Assembly (NCBI GenBank): GCA_012934845.2
Contig: WNNJ02002097.1
Coordinates: 62,001 to 126,000, forward strand
Origin: Pomphorhynchus laevis
Taxonomy: Eukaryota > Acanthocephala > Palaeacanthocephala > Echinorhynchida > Pomphorhynchidae
Direction of reading: 5' to 3'
Length of the DNA stretch: 64,000 bases
Of the stretch, positions 15,560 through 28,566 are shown in pieces. The position numbers and the translations under genes are program-made. The notes beneath the pieces are model-generated. The model searched no databases. It was given only the letters and a program-made list of their open reading frames with translations, and had not been told where the DNA came from. Numbering within the stretch: position 1 is the first letter of the stretch; each line of letters opens with the position of its first letter.

Positions 15560-17785
15560 TTTACAATTTTCTCCGAAAGACATACTTAAGGCTGCTCACA
15601 AAACACATGGGTCAGCGGGACCGTCTGGATTGGATGCCAATATGTGGCGAGCAATGCTAACATGATTTGGAGCCGAGTCTGTTATATTAGCGGAAAAAGT
15701 GTGCGACTTCGCCATTCGGATCGCTTCAGAACGGGTAAACGATCAAGATATTGAGGCATTCAAAGTATCCCGATTAGTTCCACTAGACAAATGCCCATGT
15801 GTACGCCCTATCGGAATTGGAGAGGTGCTACGTAGAATCGTAGGAAGATCGCTAATGCAGCGTATTCGTGCTGACTTAGTTAGTGTCGCAGGTGTGACAC
15901 AACTATGTGCTGGTCAGCGTTGTGGATTAGAGTTCGCAATTCACTCAATCCGAAAAACATATGAGTGTTCAGTAGATAAATGCATCCTCGTTCTAGATGC
16001 CAAGAATGCATTCAATTGCATAAATAGATCAGTAGCATTGAAAAATATGAGTAAAATATGTCCAGCTCTAGATACGATACTGTCCAACTGTTATTCGTCA
16101 GGATCACAGCTAGTTATGGAGAGCGACACTTTTATATCGGCAGAAGGTTTTACTCAGGGAGATCCCTTGTCCATGGCCGCATTTGCCGCTGCTTCTCTTC
16201 CTCTTATTAAGGAATTACAGACATTAGTTCCTTGAATAGTTCATCAGTGGTATGCAGACGATGGCGCATGTGTAGGTACATATAATGATTTAACCAAACT
16301 TTGGGATGTGTTGCAAGATATAAGCGGTCGATATGGATATCACATTAATCCTGTCAAATGCACAATCTTAATACACAGCGAAAACCATCTTCACAAAGAC
16401 AAATATTTTACAGACCGTGGAGTTCAAGTAATTACAAACGGCATAAAACTACTTGGCAGCTATATAGGCAATCAAGAATTTATCGAATTCGAAGTTAAAC
16501 GTCTGGTCGAGTATTGGATAGAGGAAGTCAAAATTATAAAGAACATTGCAAAGTGGGATGGCCAGGTTGCATTCGTCTTACTTACAAAGAGCCTTCAATT
16601 CAAGTGGAAACATTTACTGTTTCCACATTGTTGAGTCACACTGATTTAGTCCTTTGGTTTGCGAAGTCATTGATGGTCTGTTACCAGAGATTACTGAAAA
16701 GACCGACGTGGAGCAAACGATGCGTGAAGTTTTTGAACTACCAATCAGCATGGGTGGACTAGGCGTATTGAATCCTAGTAAAGCATGCGCTCCTTACAAC
16801 ATTGAATATAGCTATTCCTTGCGGATGTGTACCCCCTTAGCAGAACAATCGGCAAGTGACTGGGAGGAGGCACAGAATATGATTGCAAATCAAATTAGAG
16901 TAGAGAACAATGAATACAATTGTAGCACACAAAAACATCTAATGCAATATCTAAGCGATACCGAAGTGAGTAATCTAAACCACATCACGTCTTCAAGTTC
17001 ATTGCCAATACATACAGAAGGCCATCATCTTTCCAAGCAGCAATTTCAAGACGCATTGGCTGCAAGATATAATTGGGCACCGATAAACACACCATCCAAA
17101 TGTATTTGTGGAAATAATTTCAATATTACACATGCGCTCTAATGTCAAGTTGGTGGAATACCTTTTATAAGGCATAATACAATAAGAGACAATATCGCGG
17201 TAGCACTTCGAGATGTGTGTGTCAATGTTGCTATTGAGCCCATACTCCTACCAGTACCAGATTTAATGACATTTGACAACATCAATACAACCACAGACAG
17301 GTCGGCTCGATTAGACATAGCGTGCAATAATCTGTTCGGAACAACGATGGAGCGGTCCTTTATGAACGTTTGTGTTTTTAATCCACTTGCCTCATCGTAT
17401 GCCCAACGGATGAATAACACACATAACTATCATGAGAATAGAAAACGAACTAAATATGTTGAAAGAGTAGTAAAGATCGAGTGCTCTGCGTTTCACCCTC
17501 TCACGTTTTCGGCGCTAGGAAGCATAGGGCCCAGTGCAGACAGAGTACTACGACAGATCGCAAGACAACAAGCGGTTAAACATAATACACCCTATCACAA
17601 ATGCATCACTAAACTTTAGAGCGACATATCATTCATCCTTGCAAAGTGTGTGTCCTTGGCGATTCGACGAGCATCAATCCGAAAACTCAATAGTCAAGCG
17701 AATATATTCAATGATTCGCCAAACTAACATTAATGAAAATGTATAATAATAACAATTTTAATAAGGGCCCATTTGCGGGTAACCA
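15560..17785 (+). mobile_element. restriction-like-endonuclease non-LTR element, copy B (5'-truncated)
   Basis: Same family as copy A but clearly diverged. It starts inside the RT (GSAGPSGLDANMWRAML). It carries VRPIGIGEVLRRIVGR, LDAKNAFNCINR, EGFTQGDPLSMA, WYADDGA at about 16250, the knuckle CICGNNFNITHAL, then IRHNTIRD, RLDIA and FMNVCVFNPLASSY. In-frame TGA at 15663-15665 and 16233-16235 break one frame. A frameshift lies near 16630, and TAA at 17140-17142 sits in HAL-CQVGG. The 3' end gggcccatttgcgggtaac at 17764 is almost the same as that of copy A. It lies directly behind copy A in the same direction. Confidence 0.8.
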
Positions 17786-18399
17786 AAATTGTATGTTATG
17801 TTGAAATCTTAAAATAATAAATTCATCCATTAAAAAAAAATAAATATAAAAAAAAAATAAATATAAAAATAAATTTTAAAAAATTTTTTAAAAAAAAAAA
17901 TTTATTTAATAATCTTAGAGTTCATGATAACTTACGGCCTTCCTGTCATATGGTTAGATCGATCAACCCATAATTTCGGAAAAATCGATTCTTAAAAATG
18001 ACCCTTATATATAAAAGATATTAGGCCTTTCAACGAACACTCACTTCAATCCGGTAGTGGTCTTGACTTATATGTCTCCACTCTTTATTGATTATAAACG
18101 ACAACTTAATCTACCAGAAACGTAACCATTCAAAAATCACGTTTTATAGTTCCTTAACTAATTCACCCTCGTCGACCAAAATATCATCGCAGCTGTGAAA
18201 ACTCTTCAACATATTTAGCTAAAGCCACACTACTTTAAAAGATCTATCATCGTTCGAACTCACATACATGACAAACTTTACACTTTTCGTATTCGATCGA
18301 ACATATGCCGTTGCAAATTTTGCAACACACTGTCTCCTTCATTTTCCTATTTATTCTATTATCCCGTAATTTCCACAATTCCACAAATTAAAAATTATT
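17786..18399. other. A-rich tract and unassigned DNA
   Basis: An A/T homopolymer-rich stretch (17800-17910) follows the 3' end of the preceding LINE. After it, about 450 bp of moderate composition (17930-18380) shows no open frame or family match on either strand. Confidence 0.4.
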
Positions 18400-21300
18400 A
18401 TTATATGCCAACTTCCAAGGGAGCTGAAGCTCGTAAGGAAGCATCACATCGAATAAAAAACAGAAAAATACGTAAAAAACATCAAGAGTTCACGAGGTCA
18501 AGCTTTATGCGTTCTTTGAATTGCACAGCAGAAGAGCTGTTGATTACACCAGGTGAAAATCCATTCCATCGTTTATAGATGCGATCCATCACTGTCGTGC
18601 AATTTGTTCGATGCTTTGAGCGATGCTTCAAACATAGCTCGTGTCCACGTAACATTGAGGATTCACGAAGACAGAACAGCTGCTTACATGGATGGTTAGG
18701 CAGGCGCAGCGACATCCACACTAGTGTAAGATATGCAATCAACAGATCGCATTCAATAGATCTTATACCCAACGTATTTAGTCTAACTGGATAAGGAATG
18801 GAGCGAGTTGCCGGAACCAAGTGCGTGGCTCTTCTCAAAATGTTGTCGAATTCACTCAATTCTGATTTCAGTTGAGGGTGTGTCGCGTGAGATGCATAGA
18901 GTATATGTGATTTTAAGAGACTCGAATATACAATGCGTAAAGTCTTTGGCTCAAGTCGTATAACGTTTCGATGAAGAAATCCTAAAATTCTACGGCATTT
19001 TGCAATAATCGCAGAAGAATGAAGACGAGATTTTAAATTGGAGGAGATAACAACACATAGATCAGTAAAGTGATTTACTGATTCGATAACTGTTGAACTG
19101 AATTGATAAGAAGGGGAAGGTAATCGGGATTGACCAATTCTCATATGTCGACATTTACTAACATTGATTACTAAGCCGTGTGATGAACACCAACTACTAA
19201 CCATATCCAAATCTGATTGTAGTAGGGGAGAGCTAGAACAACCACGAAATAAAGGGCACCACAGTTTGATGTCATCGGCGTATAATAGGCACTGGCATGT
19301 AACATTTTCAGCGATTTCGTTGATGTAGATATTAAACAAAGTGGGACTAAGGATACAGCCTTGTGGAATACCTTGAGTGAGATAAAACCATTCAGAAAGA
19401 GACTCACCAACTCGCACAGCAAAGGAACGTCTACTCAAGAATTCACGTATCCAGAGACAAATTTCCAATTTTCCACAGTAAAATTGGATGAACTACCAGA
19501 TCAAAAGCTTTGGTCAAATCAATAAAGACGACATCAACCGGCACCCTCTGTTCGACAAAACCGGCCCAGCTTTCGCGTGCTAATGTTAGATTAGTTGAAG
19601 TAGAGTGATGTTTTCTAAACCCATGCTGTTTATTAGATAAAATATTGAATTTGTCCAAATGAGAAGATACATACCTCAGGATCAGTTTCTCCATCACCTT
19701 GCAAGCAATACAAGTCAAACTTATTGGCCGATAATTTTGAGGATTTACCTTATCCCCATTTTTGAAAACTGGAATGACTAATGCTCTCTTCCACATATCA
19801 GGGATTATGCCAGTTCTCAAAGACCAATAGTAAATATCAAAAAGCGGAAGATATATATTCGATGCAACTTTGTGTAATAATATACTAGGAATACCATCAG
19901 GACCTGAACTATTTTTAGCCGGTAGCTTCGATAAGATATTAAGAACATCGAGCGGGTCAAAGTAGAGGTTAGAATCCTGGTACTGGAGAGAAGAATGGTC
20001 TATCGTAATGTTATACACATAGGGAAAATCGATTGCGAGTGAGACAAAAGTTCTTGGCAAGGATATTGGCAATGGAAAGAGGAGAAACCAATTTTCGATC
20101 ACCATCAACCAGACAGTTGATTGACGAAGATACTCTCTAACGGTTGCCAAGTAGTTGAAAAGGTCTCTTTTGATCGACATGAGACAAGGAACATATGGCA
20201 GCAATGAATTGATGTTTCTTCTGACGCTTAAGAGAAGTCACCCTGTTGCAAATGGTAGTATAAAATCTGAAGGATCCGAGTCCACGCTTAAATAGTAGGA
20301 ATGCATGATCACGTTCTCTGACAGCTCGCTTCAACTCACTGTCAAACCATTTGGGTTTGGAGGATGGTGGTTTACGTGTTACGCAAGGGGAAAAGGCGTG
20401 AAGTAGATTAATCAATGTTGTGTTGGGGAACGACCAAGCCACATGAACACCGACTGTTCTTGCACAAGGTCATCTTACTAGGCTCAGCAAATCACTAATT
20501 GCATCGTAATCCGCATTCATAACACCAATCGTTTTTTTTAAATTGACCAGACGCGAAATATGACCAGGTAGGATGATACGTAAATTGCAGTAATCGCTGG
20601 AGCCTAATGGCAGACCGCAACTTAATGACTCAACGGCAGAATCATTGGTACATAGGCATAAATCTAGAAGGGAATGACTTTTATTACGGATACGAGTATT
20701 ACAATGGACAAGCTGACATAGTGTGAGCTCATTGAATACATCAAGTAAGGCTGATGATTCTTCATCACACCCCTGGATCGCGGTATAAGAGACCCAATCG
20801 ATATTTGAAGTGCTAAGATCTCCGCAGATTAAGGTATCCACATCGCCGGAACAGTGATGTTTCAACGACTTGATGATGAGCGGTGTTTTTGATCGAGGAC
20901 TACGATAAACAATACAAATGCGATAGACCTTACCTCGTTCCTCCGTCACTTCAATCCACAAAAGCTCATTTCCACAATCATCAGAACACGACTCTATTAC
21001 GATATAAACAAGATTGTCGCGTATATAAGCAGCTACACCGCCACCTCTAGAGATTTTTCGATCACAGCGAACTATCGTATAACCGTGAATACCGACTTCA
21101 GAATCCAGAATATTACAATTTAACCAAGTTTCAGTGAAAAACAGCATGTCGAGATTTTCATGATGTACTATTGCTTTGATTTCATCTAACTTGTAAAACA
21201 AACTCAAAACATTTGAATAAAGTATGTAAAGGCCAGCTTTGGTAGATGTAGAGGGAAACTTGTGGACATTTGATATTTGAGAATTGATACAATCGAACAA

Positions 21301-21640
21301 CGAGGATAAATCCGGATGATTGACCGTTAGTAGCGAGTTACAGAGTCTACAGTTGAGTTGGGGATGCATGCGACACAGAGACGTTCGATATCCTGTGACG
21401 AAATGTCTCGAGAGCTGTTGATAAAAAATCGAGTGAAGGCTCTGCGTCGCACAACCTGAAAATTTTGGATTATAAGATTTTCTTCACCATTCATTCGACG
21501 CTCGGCCATCTCACGTTTGGCAGTAAACAACTGTTTTCTGTCCTCTAGAGATAAATCTTTCAAAAGACGAATACTCAAACCTCTTAGAAGATGACTGTTT
21601 CGTAGTATAAGTGAACTCATTACGGTGGAGGCAAGAACAA
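18400..21640 (-). mobile_element. CR1 LINE, nearly full length
   Basis: Read on the minus strand. The end of ORF1 (21327-21620; LEDRKQLFTAKREMAERRMN, NGEENLIIQNFQVV) is followed by an APE endonuclease (20470-21369; FFTETWLN, SRGGGVAAYIRDNL, SLLDLCLCTN), a linker (20137-20442) and the RT (20204-19443 then 19468-18482: NSSGPDGIPSILLHK, QNYRPISLTCIACKVMEKLI, GFRKHHST, IDLTKAFDLV, TQGIPQGCILSPTLFNIYIN, LLYADDIKLW). The C-terminus reads RRATHLVPATRSIPYPVRL. Three or four frameshifts separate these blocks. The endonuclease has GDLS for GDFN and SSDYC for SDH, so catalytic residues have changed. Structurally it resembles platyhelminth and arthropod CR1. Confidence 0.87.
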
Positions 21641-21844
21641 CTTTGAGTAAACGAGGTCGACTATCTGATTATTTTTTACCAAGGCGAAATAAATTTACTA
21701 CACGCAAATCCTTTCGAACTGGGCAGAGCAGTTTTGCAAAACACATTTCCCCAAATATATATTATTATTACTAGAATGTCAGCAAGCGTAGATCAATAGA
21801 CACCTTCACAATTTAAAATATAAAAAGAAAATTAACAACAAAGT

Positions 21845-22320
21845 AATTAAAAATTAGTAAGTTTCTTCAAAGTAGATACAAATCCACGTCTGTTTGTTTG
21901 CTTCACCACTTCCGCCGGTAAACTGTTCCAAGCTAGAATGACGCACGGCAAAATTAATATTTCTTTTTTACATCAGTATTTACGTTCTAACATAAGTGGA
22001 TGACCACGTAATCTTGAGTCATTTTGCGTACGAAATAGACTTCTAACGGGATTCTCCGGATTGCTTATCGTCCGCCACACTACAACCAGGTCATTTAGTG
22101 CTCGAAGTGAAGATAATGAGGGCATATTAAGGCGACTTAACCGTTCCTTATAAATAAGGTTATGAAGGCCCGTTACCCGTTTAGAACAACATCGCAATAC
22201 CTGTTCAATACAAAACTCTTCCGATTTGTTAACTGGGTATGATGCTGGAGAACAATAGTTAAGAACACTTGAACAGAGAGTAGTGAATAAAAGTTTAAAT
22301 GACTCAATTTCTAATTTATT
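21845..22320 (-). mobile_element. second CR1 LINE, C-terminal fragment
   Basis: The minus frame at 21973-22197 (YKERLSRLNMPSLSSLRALN, SRLRGHPLMLERKY) matches the CR1 C-terminal block. Beyond a TGA it continues ILPCVILAWNSLPAEVV. It lies upstream of the larger CR1 copy in the same orientation and belongs to a different subfamily. Confidence 0.75.
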
Positions 22321-22344
22321 AAAACATACTTCAAAATTATATTT

Positions 22345-23165
22345 ATATTAAAAATTACATTATATCAAAATTACATTATATCAAAATTACATTATATTTC
22401 AAAATTTTATTAATTCATCTTTAAATTACTAATTTATCATACAATTTCGAACAGATGATTCGCTTTACGAGATATAACGTTCGAAAAATAATAATAAAAT
22501 AATAATCTTTACATTGAAATACATTATTTGAATAATGTATTATTATATATTATTATAATTAAAATCCCCAAAAATGAAAATCAGTTATATTAATTATTAT
22601 TGTATTTTAACAAAGAAACATGCAAAAATATGAAATAAAAATAAAAATTTTTAAACGAAATGTGTTTTTTTATATATTTTAATACTGCGCCCAAATGCTC
22701 ACTTTCTGATACTTGACTTTGAAATATGCAAATATAAATTAAGAAATATAAATTCTGGAGACATTTTCACAGTAGATAAGCAATATCCTCGCCTTAACTA
22801 TGTTACGTACGGTCGGTATGTGTTGTTTTACACGTTCTGATAGGAAAGATCATTTGCAATATTAAACAAGGCCAATTTTATAAATTCCTTTAACCTCAAT
22901 CTCGAAAATGCGGTTTCTTATAACTATCGTTTTTATTTTAACAAGGAAATCTATGTTCCTCAAATAGGACCCCACTCTATATTTATTATATAAGAAGGAT
23001 ACATTATATTTCAAAATTTTATTAATTCATCTTTAAATTACTAATTTATCATACAATTTCGAACAGATGATTGGCTTTACGAGATATAACATTCGAAAAA
23101 TAATAATATTATTATCGTAAAATAATAATCTTTACATTGAAATACATTATTTGTATAATATATAA
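22345..23165. repeat. 16-bp tandem repeat and a flanking direct repeat
   Basis: Three units of an attacattatatcaaa-like 16-mer lie at 22345-22398. From there a block of about 145 bp (landmark cgaacagatgattcgctttacgagat, 22391-22540) recurs at 22999-23160. The 460 bp between (22540-23000) contain no recognisable coding sequence. It could be a local duplication or the terminal repeats of an unrecognised short element. Confidence 0.55.
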
Positions 23166-24299
23166 TTATATAATAAATAATTAAATAATTATTGCATTGC
23201 ATGTGTATATTTTAACAAGAATAGTCAGTCTGACTATTCTGAAACCTGACTATATTGAAATACATTATTTATATAAAACATAATTATATAATAATTAAAT
23301 ATTTTATTACAATAATATTTATAATATTGTAATATTTATGATATTTACAATATTTATAATAATTTTTTACACATACAATGTAAAACAATTAATTTTTGCT
23401 GACGGCAAAAGCGTAAAACGTGAACCGAAAACGTTAAAATAAAACTTCGTCTTAACTTGCATCGCACTATTGCCGATTTTTTAAATTGCAATACTATCTG
23501 TAGCAATAAAGCAACCCAGATTCGTCATTGTATTACCGTAATATAAAATACTCGTATACTGAAATAAATCGTCAAACCAAGAAACATTTAGCTACAAACC
23601 TACGCATATACCAACAAATGTGTAGGCTTCTAACAACTAGAAAATAACTCATGGTCAGAATCACATGCAATAGCTAATCGAATTGCGTAAACATTTTGCT
23701 CAATTTGTAACAAATCATAACAGATGATTAATAGCCGTATCGTGTGTAATCTACTCGATTTTTAGGTTTGATACATGCTTAGAATGTATTGTATTTTGAT
23801 TTATTAAATTAGTTTAAACATTTGGATATTCAAAATTGAATTTTATCATTAAATGAGCGTAAAAGCAGATAAAAAAGTTAGCCCAAAAACATTACGATGA
23901 ATGTCGAATAGACATTAAACACGTGATTAATCTAGAACGTGTAGCAGAAAAATAAATGAGGACGATGTTAATGGACTGATAAAAAAATACAGTTTGTTGT
24001 ATAAAATTAAAAATTATAAGAAACGCAAGAATTTAAAATCTGGCTTGTTCAAAAGAAATGTGTCCAAATTATTTATGTGGCTTTTCAATTAATAAGCAGC
24101 ACAGTGGAAAGATACTTTATATATTTCCTCTATAGAAAGGAGGGCAGGCAACTTTCCAAAATCACAGCTATCCACGAGATAGGCACAACTTTATTGATAA
24201 ATGTGCGTGTTTAAATGGTTTTAATCAAACTATACAAAAATCAAAATAAATCAAAATTTTAAGATTAGATAATAAATAATTATAAAATTTAAGTTAGAT
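23166..24299. other. unassigned DNA with exon-like stretches
   Basis: On the minus strand, about 23640-23740 reads EQNVYAIRLAIACDSDHELF in one open frame. On the plus strand, 23870-24060 reads KKLAQKHYDECRIDIKHV, then after a frame change DDVNGLIKKYSLLYKIKNY. Neither is recognised and neither has convincing splice borders. They may be decayed gene or repeat pieces. Confidence 0.25.
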
Positions 24300-24590
24300 T
24301 AGATAATCAAATCAGCTAACTGAGTCAATGTATTTAATAAAATTATAAAAATAAACAAAACATAATAATGCTAAATCAAAATTTAATAATTAAATAATAA
24401 AATTAATAATTGTTTTTAGATTTTATATAATTTAAATCAAGTTAAAATAAAAAATTGAAATTTAAAATAAACGTCATTTTTATGAATTGACTAATAAATA
24501 ACAGACGTTGTATCAGAATAAGAATTAGAGGTCATCAGGAGGAACTGCTATGCTATCAGGTTTCGGTAATTCTCTACTCAAAATTTATTC
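24300..24590 (-). repeat. Naiad PLE tail repeat
   Basis: Nearly identical to 43488-43740 (aatcagctaactgagt, attaataattgtttttagatt, caggaggaactgctatgctatcaggtttcgg). It is the 3' module of a Naiad copy in minus sense, cut short before the full hairpin. Confidence 0.8.
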
Positions 24591-24989
24591 CACATTGTGA
24601 ATATACTAGTAGGCATGAAAATCAAATTCAGATATTATTATCGAATATTATTTTTGTGTATACAACTTCTTGAAATTATTTAATTCATGCATTAATTAAA
24701 AAATTACTATCGAGTCGTATGTGCTAGATAATTCAAAGTTCCAATCCGTCATAGTTCGACAAATACTCAAGAAGCCCACCCTTGATCCCTTGCTGCCTTT
24801 ATCATATCACCATATCTCTAACCCTCTAAAATCTATATTAAATTAGACTTATTTAATCTATATTAAATTAGACTAACGAACTCACAGACTGAGCGGACAT
24901 TTTTATATGTCTGAAATAAGACCCCCAGTTAAATCAAAGTAGAACGAAAGAGTTAATTAAAATAACAAAAACTTTTGTTTCGTAAAAAA

Positions 24990-25115
24990 ATTAATCTATA
25001 TTTATACCCTTTTGATAGCAGTTTTCTTAATTCATTGTTTTCAATTAATCCTATATTATGAGTGCATATATGTAAATTTATTTTATCAAAATTAAGACTT
25101 TTGCAATTGCAAACT
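24990..25115 (-). mobile_element. Naiad PLE fragment, CxC-linker region
   Basis: It matches 45389-45510 of the main Naiad element, the part coding for the stretch after the CxC motif (NKINEHICTHN, LRKLLSKGYKYRL in the main copy). Only about 120 bp survive. It lies 400 bp from a Naiad tail in the same orientation, so both may come from one decayed copy. Confidence 0.65.
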
Positions 25116-25139
25116 TCTTAAAAGTCTTGTGTTGAACCA

Positions 25140-26340
25140 GATTAACATCTATTTCTCTTCGTCCGAACTCTATCATCCATTTCAATTTGCTTCGTGTCTC
25201 TCTTTGTTTAATTTGTTTACGATCTCGCCATTCTACTGAGTTGCACTGATACAAAGTTTTCTATTACTTACTTTTGGCTCGTGATAAGTAACTCTACAGT
25301 GTCGTAATTTACAACGACCTTTCTACTAAGTTAGACATTGTTGACCATTCCATCTTCTTTCATTGCCTTTATCACAACAATGGTTTTTCTACTGCTATTG
25401 TATCCTGGTTCTCTTCTGATATCTCTGTACGATATTTCCGTGTCTATTCCAATGCATATTTCTCTACCCCTTCATCTCTCTATGCTGTGGCGTTCCTCAA
25501 AGTTTTGTTTTCGGACCGGTTATTTTCTCTCTTTCCCATAGCGATCTCTCCGGCATTACATGTGACCATAAATTCTGAAATGCCACATGCTGATGATATT
25601 CTTTTTTACTCTTATTATATTGCTTATATTATCGGTGATCTCTCCACCTCTTTTACGAGTTGTCTTTACGCCGTCTCCAAGCATTTTTCCTCGCTTCGTT
25701 TATATCTTAACCATTCAAAGTCTAACATATTGTGGGCTATCCTTTCATTTCTTTGTCTCTCCTCCCTTCGTATTTAATAATTCGACTGTTGTTTCTATTT
25801 TTGATCGTTTCACTTTCTTGGGAGTTAACTTCAACAACTGCATTTCTATTGATCCCTTAGTTCTCGACAAAACCTACTTGTAATATCCTACTATACAACT
25901 TTCGCCGTTTTCGTAGCTTGCTTGATTTTAACTCCTGCAATCTCATATCTTCAGTATTTTGCTTCTTATGATCAACTATTGACTCAGTCTTTTTGCTTTC
26001 TCCTCTAAATTCTGTATTCTTTCACCCCAGCGCCTTGTAAATTCCGCCGTGCGTATACTATTCTCCTCCGCCGTTTTGATAACACCTCATCTTACCCCTC
26101 TAAACTCAACTGCTAACAATAGAAACTGCATTATGTTCCGTATCCTTTGTATCACTTCGACTACTTTCCTCGAACTCGTCGTCTTATCTGCATCTTCCTA
26201 CCCTTACTAAATCCTACATCATCCCATAAATCCTCGTTGATGTGACTTATTTCTCCTCCATGTTCCATCATGTTCATCAAACTGTGCTGTTGTTCCCTTT
26301 TTACTGCCGCTCCTCTTCTCTGAAATAAACTATCTTATGA
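25140..26340 (+). mobile_element. old L2-like LINE copy
   Basis: RT pieces in several frames match the 9.2-12 kb family: LSTKLDIVDHSIF-like at about 25320, then FSTAIVSWFSSDISVRYFRV, CCGVPQSFVFGPVIFSLS, HADDILFYSYY at about 25590, HFFVSPPFVFNNSTVVSIFD and a C-terminal segment near 26300. Frequent frameshifts and much lower similarity show an older insertion. Confidence 0.7.
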
Positions 26341-26399
26341 CATCCGCTCAACCCTTCCTTTCCATCCTTCAAACACAGTATTCGCTATTTTTCCCTTAA

Positions 26400-27180
26400 C
26401 AATTGATTCAATTATTCCTACTTTTTAAAATGTCCGACACCGTCACACATCAGCATCAACCTATTGACATTAATCATACTTACGCTCTTTGTTTGTCTTC
26501 ATTTTTGGTAAAGTTGTAAATTTGTGATTTAGCGGACTTATAAGTGGATGTAAATCCACAGAAGCCGCTTTAATAAACTTCTTTCTGTATCCAAATTACA
26601 ATTTTAACTAAACCTTGTACTTTTGCAAAATGTTAAAAAACGAAATTTCGTGAACATTTTGTTGTAATCATGATGATAGCAGGAGCTATTGGAATATTGA
26701 ATTTTTTCAAATAAAGGAAAAATATTTTCTTTGTTCCAATAAAACTATATCATTGAAATGGAAGAAGATTATGGGTTTGGTATTATAGATTACCATAATA
26801 ATAGTTGTTAAAATGACATAAGAAATATAGAGTAAAGTCTGAATTTCAGATTATCCCTGAAAATGATGGAAATAGCTTTTGAAACATTAACATCAACCTA
26901 TTGACATTGACCATACTTTCGCTCTTTGTATGCTTTCATTTATTTAAGTTTTCTGACATCCGCTCAACTGCCTATTTTCCATTATTCAAGCACAGTCTCC
27001 GCTATTTTCTCCTTAATATTTGATTTAATTATTCCCACTTTTTAAAATGTTCCACACCCACACATCAGCATCAACCTATTGACATTAATCATACTTTCGC
27101 TCTTTGTTTGTTTTCATTTTTTTAAGTTTTAAATTCTTAATTTAGTAAACTAGTATATGGATTTATATCCACAATCTTCT
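26400..27180 (+). repeat. repeated LINE 3' modules
   Basis: A block with landmarks catcagcatcaacctattgaca and ttcgctctttgt occurs at about 26445-26620, 26890-26960 and 27055-27175. The first ends in ggatgtaaatccacagaagc, then cgctttaataaacttcttt. These look like orphan 3' ends of one LINE or SINE family in tandem. The DNA between the blocks is unassigned. Confidence 0.6.
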
Positions 27181-27815
27181 TTTTCCCTGCTTATTCCCGC
27201 TCAATTGCAGAGTCCGCTGCTTATGCTCAAACCCCTCCATTTGATCCGATCTATAGAATTTTCTGGCTGCGCGTTGACGGCCTTCACACAATTTGAGTGA
27301 AGATCGCAGGCGTCGCCTACGGGGGACGTCCTAGTTGTAGGATTTAAATATTGTGTTGGCATTTGTACGTTAGATTTTTGACGGTGTTTATTCCTATTGC
27401 CCGATCTGTAGTTAAGACATGCCACTAGGGACCACAGTTATCGGCGGTGGGCCTTATCGAATGTGCAATTAAGCAAATCTTCTTGCCTGGCAACATGTGA
27501 CAGTTCTTAATAGATAGCGGAGCATGGATTGCCCTTGTCACATTGATGTCCCTTTTGGATTTGTGCTTTTTTATAGACTAGGAGCTATCCCAGTTCCACA
27601 ACACGATGACACCGCCGCAAATTGTCCGAAACTGTTTATTTGATTAGTAGTCTGGCTTATTTCACAGCTTTCCTTTATATATAAAGGAATTTCCCTTATC
27701 CGCAACCTGGTAACGCGTTCGGCAGCATCTGCAAAACCCCGAGGATGTATATCCACAGTAGCCGCATCAATAAACTTGTATCTGTATCTAAATTACACAT
27801 TGAGACTAAACCACT
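27181..27815. other. unassigned block ending in the same 3' module
   Basis: About 560 bp of higher GC content with two short minus-strand frames that match nothing I know. It ends at 27745-27815 in ggatgtatatccacagtagc, then cgcatcaataaacttgtatc, the same end as the module near 26540. It is therefore probably a non-autonomous repeat or an unrecognised LINE 3' region. Confidence 0.4.
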
Positions 27816-28124
27816 TTTGACTTATTAATTATCTTATTTTAAAGAATAAAAACATGCATGCTAAGTAATATGCTTTCGTAATATCTAAAAGAATTCAAAC
27901 TATAACCTAAGTTTTAATCGTTCTAAATAAAATTGATAATGTCTTGCATTCAATACGATCCATATTAATCAAGTTCCGTAACAATTCTTATATCTATTTT
28001 ATAAGGCTTAACTCGTATAAAGAGTTAACTCTCTTAACTCTTATATAAAGAGTCTTAACGACTCTTTTATTGCCATTAATTTTTATTGAGCTGTTTCCGC
28101 CTATAGTTTAATAGTTGAATTTAT

Positions 28125-28566
28125 TTTAATAATAAAGATTTTCTTAACAAAATAGATACAAGGGAATAAATGTCAAATGTCAATTAAAAAGAAAAACATA
28201 AAACGTCAGAAATTTCTTCTTATTCAGCCTTTTGAAGTCTTCTGCCTTTATGGCTTCATGTCCAGTGGAATCTGAGCCCAACAGCTAATCCAGAACGCTG
28301 CCCTCCGACTAAATCACAAGGGGTCTTTTCCCCCGAAGAGTCCAATCGAAGCGGACTATAATGGGTAAACGAGAGACGAGGGGCTTAAGAAACCTTAGCC
28401 TTTGCTCTGGGGAAAGTCCTCTTGAAAAGAAGACCAATCCCGAGATAGCACAAGTACCCCAGAGGCGCACTTGGATTTTCTCTTTCAATGACAGATGTTG
28501 GGCCCGTTTCAGGGCCCATCTAGCTTTCTTCTGGATACGTTTAAGTCTATCCAGGTCAGCTTTCGA
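28125..28566 (-). mobile_element. Jockey/I-group LINE 3' end, minus copy of an inverted pair
   Basis: The minus strand matches 30254-30560 of the longer LINE (RLWG-L-ISGLVFF block, then LKLL...RLPSIVRADW). It ends in an AAAATCTTTATTATT tail at about 28125. It is 5'-truncated at about 28566, where the plus-strand twin begins. Confidence 0.75.

Noticed and set aside
12404-16235. In-frame TGA codons in the restriction-like LINEs as selenocysteine
   Set aside because: Most stops in the two copies are TGA, and some retroelements do use selenocysteine. But the family has Arg or Trp at several of these places, other stop types and frameshifts are also present, and no SECIS-like structure was noticed. 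Simple decay explains it.
22391-23160. Direct repeats of about 145 bp as LTRs of a short retroelement
   Set aside because: No primer-binding site, polypurine tract or coding remnant lies between them, and the repeat has no TG...CA ends. A local duplication is simpler.
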